Source of the DNA: Peptoclostridium litorale DSM 5388
GTDB lineage: Bacteria; Bacillota; Clostridia; Peptostreptococcales; Peptostreptococcaceae
Reading direction: 5' to 3'
Length of the DNA: 64,000 bases
NCBI RefSeq assembly: GCF_900141635.1
Contig: NZ_FSRH01000010.1
Coordinates: 62,001 to 126,000, forward strand
This document shows, piece after piece, positions 61,800 to 64,000 of the stretch; the stretch's first letter is position 1, and each line of letters begins with the position of its first letter. Below the pieces are notes generated by a model, which had not been told where the DNA came from, ran no database searches, and was given only the letters and a program-made list of their open reading frames with translations. A program made the translations under genes and the position numbers.

Positions 61800-62888
61800 A
61801 TGAAAAAAATATTGACCACACTTCTCGTCCTGGTTATGGCATTTACGCTTATCGGCTGCTCTTCTAAATCAAACAAGAGTGAGCCCATGCTTTTAACCGG
61901 AAAAATACTTCCCAATTACATACCAATGGGCGTGGGTATTTCACTTGATGAAGCTATGTCCATAGACGGCCGGGAAGTTACCGAAATTTACTTTGATGAT
62001 GATTCTATAACAGACCTTGTCCCTAGAAAATACTTTACATACTATTTTGAAGGCGGAACTTCAATAGATTCGGACAAATATACCGGTAAAATCCCAATTA
62101 CAGTTGAAGTCGACCCTGCCAGCCTTGTTTACACCGAAAACCTTGGAAGGACATCGGCTGTAATAAGCAAAGTCGTATCCATTGACGAAGAACAAAACCC
62201 TTCAGACAAGACTAAGGGCGAATACCCTGTAGACTATTACAAGCAAGTCTTCAATGCACTTGTCGGATCAAACGGCGGCGATGTAATTCCGGTTGACGTC
62301 AAGGACCACTACCTCTACAAGAATTCATCAAATTCAGCGGCTGGCAAAGAATTCAAAGCGGCAGTAGACAAGCTCGTTGAAAACGGATATGTGTTTCGCC
62401 AGGCGGAGGGCGAATTCCTCATGGAGCTCCTTTCGGAGGCGGAAATAGAGGAAATAGACTTAAGCCTTTCTGCAAAAGAGTTTTTGCAAAGATATCCTAC
62501 AGACTATGTTTCAACGCAGGAGAACGGTGGATACCACGGCTTCGACACTGTCTACGAATACCCTTACACAGGTCTTACAGTCACATATTTCCACGATGAC
62601 AAAAACGACCTGGGCAGCGCATATCTTGGCTCTGTAGCACTGACTTCATACAAGTATACTGTAAAGGGTCTGGACATATCAGTTGGAATGGGCCTTGAAG
62701 AAGCATACCAGTATTGTAGCGCAAATCTCGAGAAGATGTATAACATGCATGCCGATACGTACATGGATGAAATTTTTGTTTTCAACAACATGGCCTTGGT
62801 TTTAAACGACAGGGCATTTGGCGAGTATGGCGCAGTAACGCCAGAAGACAAAGTGGAGAAGATATCAATTTATATAATGGAAGACTAA
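61800..62888 (+). CDS. Lipoprotein of unknown function
   Basis: A 362-residue predicted lipoprotein: signal MKKILTTLLVLVMAFTLIGC with the lipobox FTLIGC. The rest is an acidic, mostly beta-rich extracellular protein with no family I recognise. TSYKYTVKGLDISVGMGLEE and the start ISLDEAMSIDGREVTEI each place a glycine before a helix, reminiscent of repeated small domains. GGAGA lies 9 bases before the ATG. A terminator follows. Not linked in sequence to the agr genes downstream. Confidence 0.75.
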   Translation: MKKILTTLLVLVMAFTLIGCSSKSNKSEPMLLTGKILPNYIPMGVGISLDEAMSIDGREVTEIYFDDDSITDLVPRKYFTYYFEGGTSIDSDKYTGKIPITVEVDPASLVYTENLGRTSAVISKVVSIDEEQNPSDKTKGEYPVDYYKQVFNALVGSNGGDVIPVDVKDHYLYKNSSNSAAGKEFKAAVDKLVENGYVFRQAEGEFLMELLSEAEIEEIDLSLSAKEFLQRYPTDYVSTQENGGYHGFDTVYEYPYTGLTVTYFHDDKNDLGSAYLGSVALTSYKYTVKGLDISVGMGLEEAYQYCSANLEKMYNMHADTYMDEIFVFNNMALVLNDRAFGEYGAVTPEDKVEKISIYIMED

Positions 62889-62934
62889 GCTTATGCTTTA
62901 AATCCAAAGGTAACCCCCACACGTTAATTATAAT

Positions 62935-62985
62935 AATAGATAGGCTATATGGTATTCTATGTAGCTTTATCTATTCTTTTTTTAC
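62935..62985 (+). terminator. Intrinsic terminator after the lipoprotein gene
   Basis: Stem AATAGATAGGCTA/TAGCTTTATCTATT with a loop of about 13 bases, followed by CTTTTTTT. Confidence 0.7.
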
Positions 62986-63117
62986 TTTTTATTTCCAATG
63001 TGTTCTGGTTTGTAGGGAATTTGTATTATTTATGTGAACAGATAAAATTTGCGCATTTAGTCATTTATTGTCGTTTTATATACACAATAATCATCTAAAA
63101 GAAATGGAGGTTTCGTC

Positions 63118-63768
63118 ATGGAAAATCATGTAAAAAAACATTTTGTTGAACGTATGATTGAGCAGATTCTTGGCATATATAAAAAACATATGGATATAAG
63201 CGATGATCAATACGCTGTATTACAATACTCAATACGTCTTCTTATAAGCTCTATTCTTAGTTATGCATTTACTCTTGGACTTGCATTGTTTTTGCAAATA
63301 TTCCCGAATGTTCTTGTTATAATACTTACAGTCTCTGTATATCGTGCATTTTCAGGAGGAGCACACTGTTCATGTATGGGGAATTGTGCGATATATGGAG
63401 CACTAACAATGAATGCAATCGGGTTAATATCTAAATTTTTTAATCCAAACACCTCAGTTATGCTGAGTATAATAGTGTTTGCATTTGCCTTTTCACTTTG
63501 GGCCATTGCAAAATATGCACCTGCAGACACCCCTGGTAAACCCATATCAAGTAAAGTACAGTATCAAAAGTTAAAGAGAATGTCTATAGTTGTTCTTTGT
63601 ACATGGCTCTTTGGATGTATTGTATGGTATTCAATTTTTAATACTGTTAACATCATTGTATTCGCATCGACGATGGCTATGATTTGGCAAAGCTATACAC
63701 TTACAAGCAATGGTTACAGATTCTGTCATTTCATGGATTCAATTATAAGTAAATTAAGATTTAAGTAA
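63118..63768 (+). CDS. agrB: AgrB-type peptide-processing membrane protease
   Basis: A 216-residue AgrB protein with about five to six membrane helices. The active site is visible as SGGAHCSCMGNC: His83 and Cys90 are seven residues apart, as His77 and Cys84 are in Staphylococcus AgrB. It trims the C-terminal tail of AgrD and closes the peptide ring. GGAGG lies 7 bases before the ATG. The next gene, 81 bases downstream, encodes a 39-residue AgrD-like peptide, so the pair forms a quorum-sensing module. No AgrC/AgrA is within the window. Confidence 0.93.
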   Translation: MENHVKKHFVERMIEQILGIYKKHMDISDDQYAVLQYSIRLLISSILSYAFTLGLALFLQIFPNVLVIILTVSVYRAFSGGAHCSCMGNCAIYGALTMNAIGLISKFFNPNTSVMLSIIVFAFAFSLWAIAKYAPADTPGKPISSKVQYQKLKRMSIVVLCTWLFGCIVWYSIFNTVNIIVFASTMAMIWQSYTLTSNGYRFCHFMDSIISKLRFK

Positions 63769-63849
63769 AATGCGGTCTAGCTCCTTTCAAATACATATTG
63801 AAAGCTGAGTAATATAGATTGAAATAACAATTGTAGGGAGGGATTTTAA

Positions 63850-63969
63850 ATGATGAGAAGAATGTTACAGCTATCTATAACAATACTTACATTCCTAGCT
63901 TTTGCAAATGTAGCATCAGCAACAAGTATTGCGGCTTACCAGCCTGAAATACCAGAGCAGTTCAAATAA
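63850..63969 (+). CDS. agrD: AgrD-like cyclic peptide precursor with serine at the ring position
   Basis: A 39-residue peptide, too short for most gene finders. GGGAGGG lies 7 bases before ATG 63850. It begins with a basic amphipathic helix (MMRRMLQLSITILTFLA) and ends with YQPEIPEQFK, the conserved tail of clostridial AgrD peptides. The expected Cys of the ring is absent: before the tail stands T-S-I-A-A-Y, so Ser26 would close a five-residue lactone SIAAY. Such a Ser-for-Cys ring is known from S. intermedius-group staphylococci. No stop or frameshift disturbs the reading. Confidence 0.8.
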   Translation: MMRRMLQLSITILTFLAFANVASATSIAAYQPEIPEQFK

Positions 63970-64000
63970 TTAAAAATGAAATAATTTTTTATTGCTTAAA

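Noticed and set aside
1-64000. CRISPR array
   Set aside because: No regularly spaced repeats of 25-40 bases were seen anywhere in the window.
1-64000. rRNA or tRNA genes
   Set aside because: No rRNA-like stretch and no convincing T-arm/anticodon-arm combination was found by eye.

Overview
The window looks like the chromosome of a low-GC Gram-positive anaerobe of the Clostridia that ferments amino acids. Support for this: a GerW-type sporulation protein with its DUF2953 partner, indolepyruvate:ferredoxin oxidoreductase beside phosphate butyryltransferase and butyrate kinase, a tungstate ABC transporter, an AgrB/AgrD quorum-sensing pair, GGAGG ribosome binding sites, and AT-rich spacers with many intrinsic terminators. 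I cannot name the species from sequence alone; a Peptostreptococcaceae-like amino-acid fermenter would fit.

Layout. 1-5.5 kb: the start of an HTH regulator, an aldehyde dehydrogenase with a long leader holding a molybdenum/tungsten-cofactor type riboswitch, an EamA transporter, gerW-DUF2953 and a basic hypothetical protein. 5.8-12.5 kb: two lipoproteins, a decayed two-component system and a large UPF0182 membrane protein. 12.9-18.3 kb: an SF0329-like protein, a Tet(M)-like ribosomal protection GTPase fused to a NYN nuclease domain, and a serine hydrolase. 18.7-24.4 kb: a graveyard of truncated, frameshifted or internally deleted genes (THEP1-like NTPase, UPF0282-like protein, M20 peptidase end, macro-domain protein, IS3-type element) with a few intact genes between them. 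24.4-29.8 kb: a sulfite-oxidase-fold lipoprotein, a GGDEF protein, a Cache histidine kinase and more remnants. 30-34.1 kb: a divergent type II topoisomerase pair. 34.2-40.6 kb: nitroreductase, SIR2-like protein, cold-shock protein with a group IIC intron remnant behind its terminator, glutamate-synthase-like protein, DUF5320 protein, rhodanese and a truncated MutS2.

40.7-53.2 kb is the most coherent block. Read on the minus strand it runs: sigma-54 activator; riboswitch; tungstate binding protein, permease and ATPase; sigma-54 promoter; ptb, iorA, iorB, buk, hisC-type aminotransferase; membrane protein. Known family functions give this route: an amino acid is transaminated, the 2-oxoacid is oxidised to acyl-CoA with reduced ferredoxin, the acyl-CoA becomes acyl-phosphate, and the acyl-phosphate yields ATP and a free acid. 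Tungsten uptake beside it suggests W-dependent aldehyde oxidation elsewhere in the genome.

53.4-64 kb: MATE exporter, GGDEF/HD-GYP protein, chemotaxis receptor, methyltransferase, MOSC protein, decayed radical SAM gene, a lipoprotein, and agrB followed by a short agrD whose predicted ring residue is serine instead of cysteine.

The strongest new idea is that two copies of the same compact Moco/Tuco-type riboswitch occur here. One precedes the tungstate transporter, the other an NAD(P)-type aldehyde dehydrogenase. Both are followed by a terminator that can be replaced by an alternative pairing. This would make aldehyde dehydrogenase a tungsten-starvation substitute for a tungsten aldehyde oxidoreductase.
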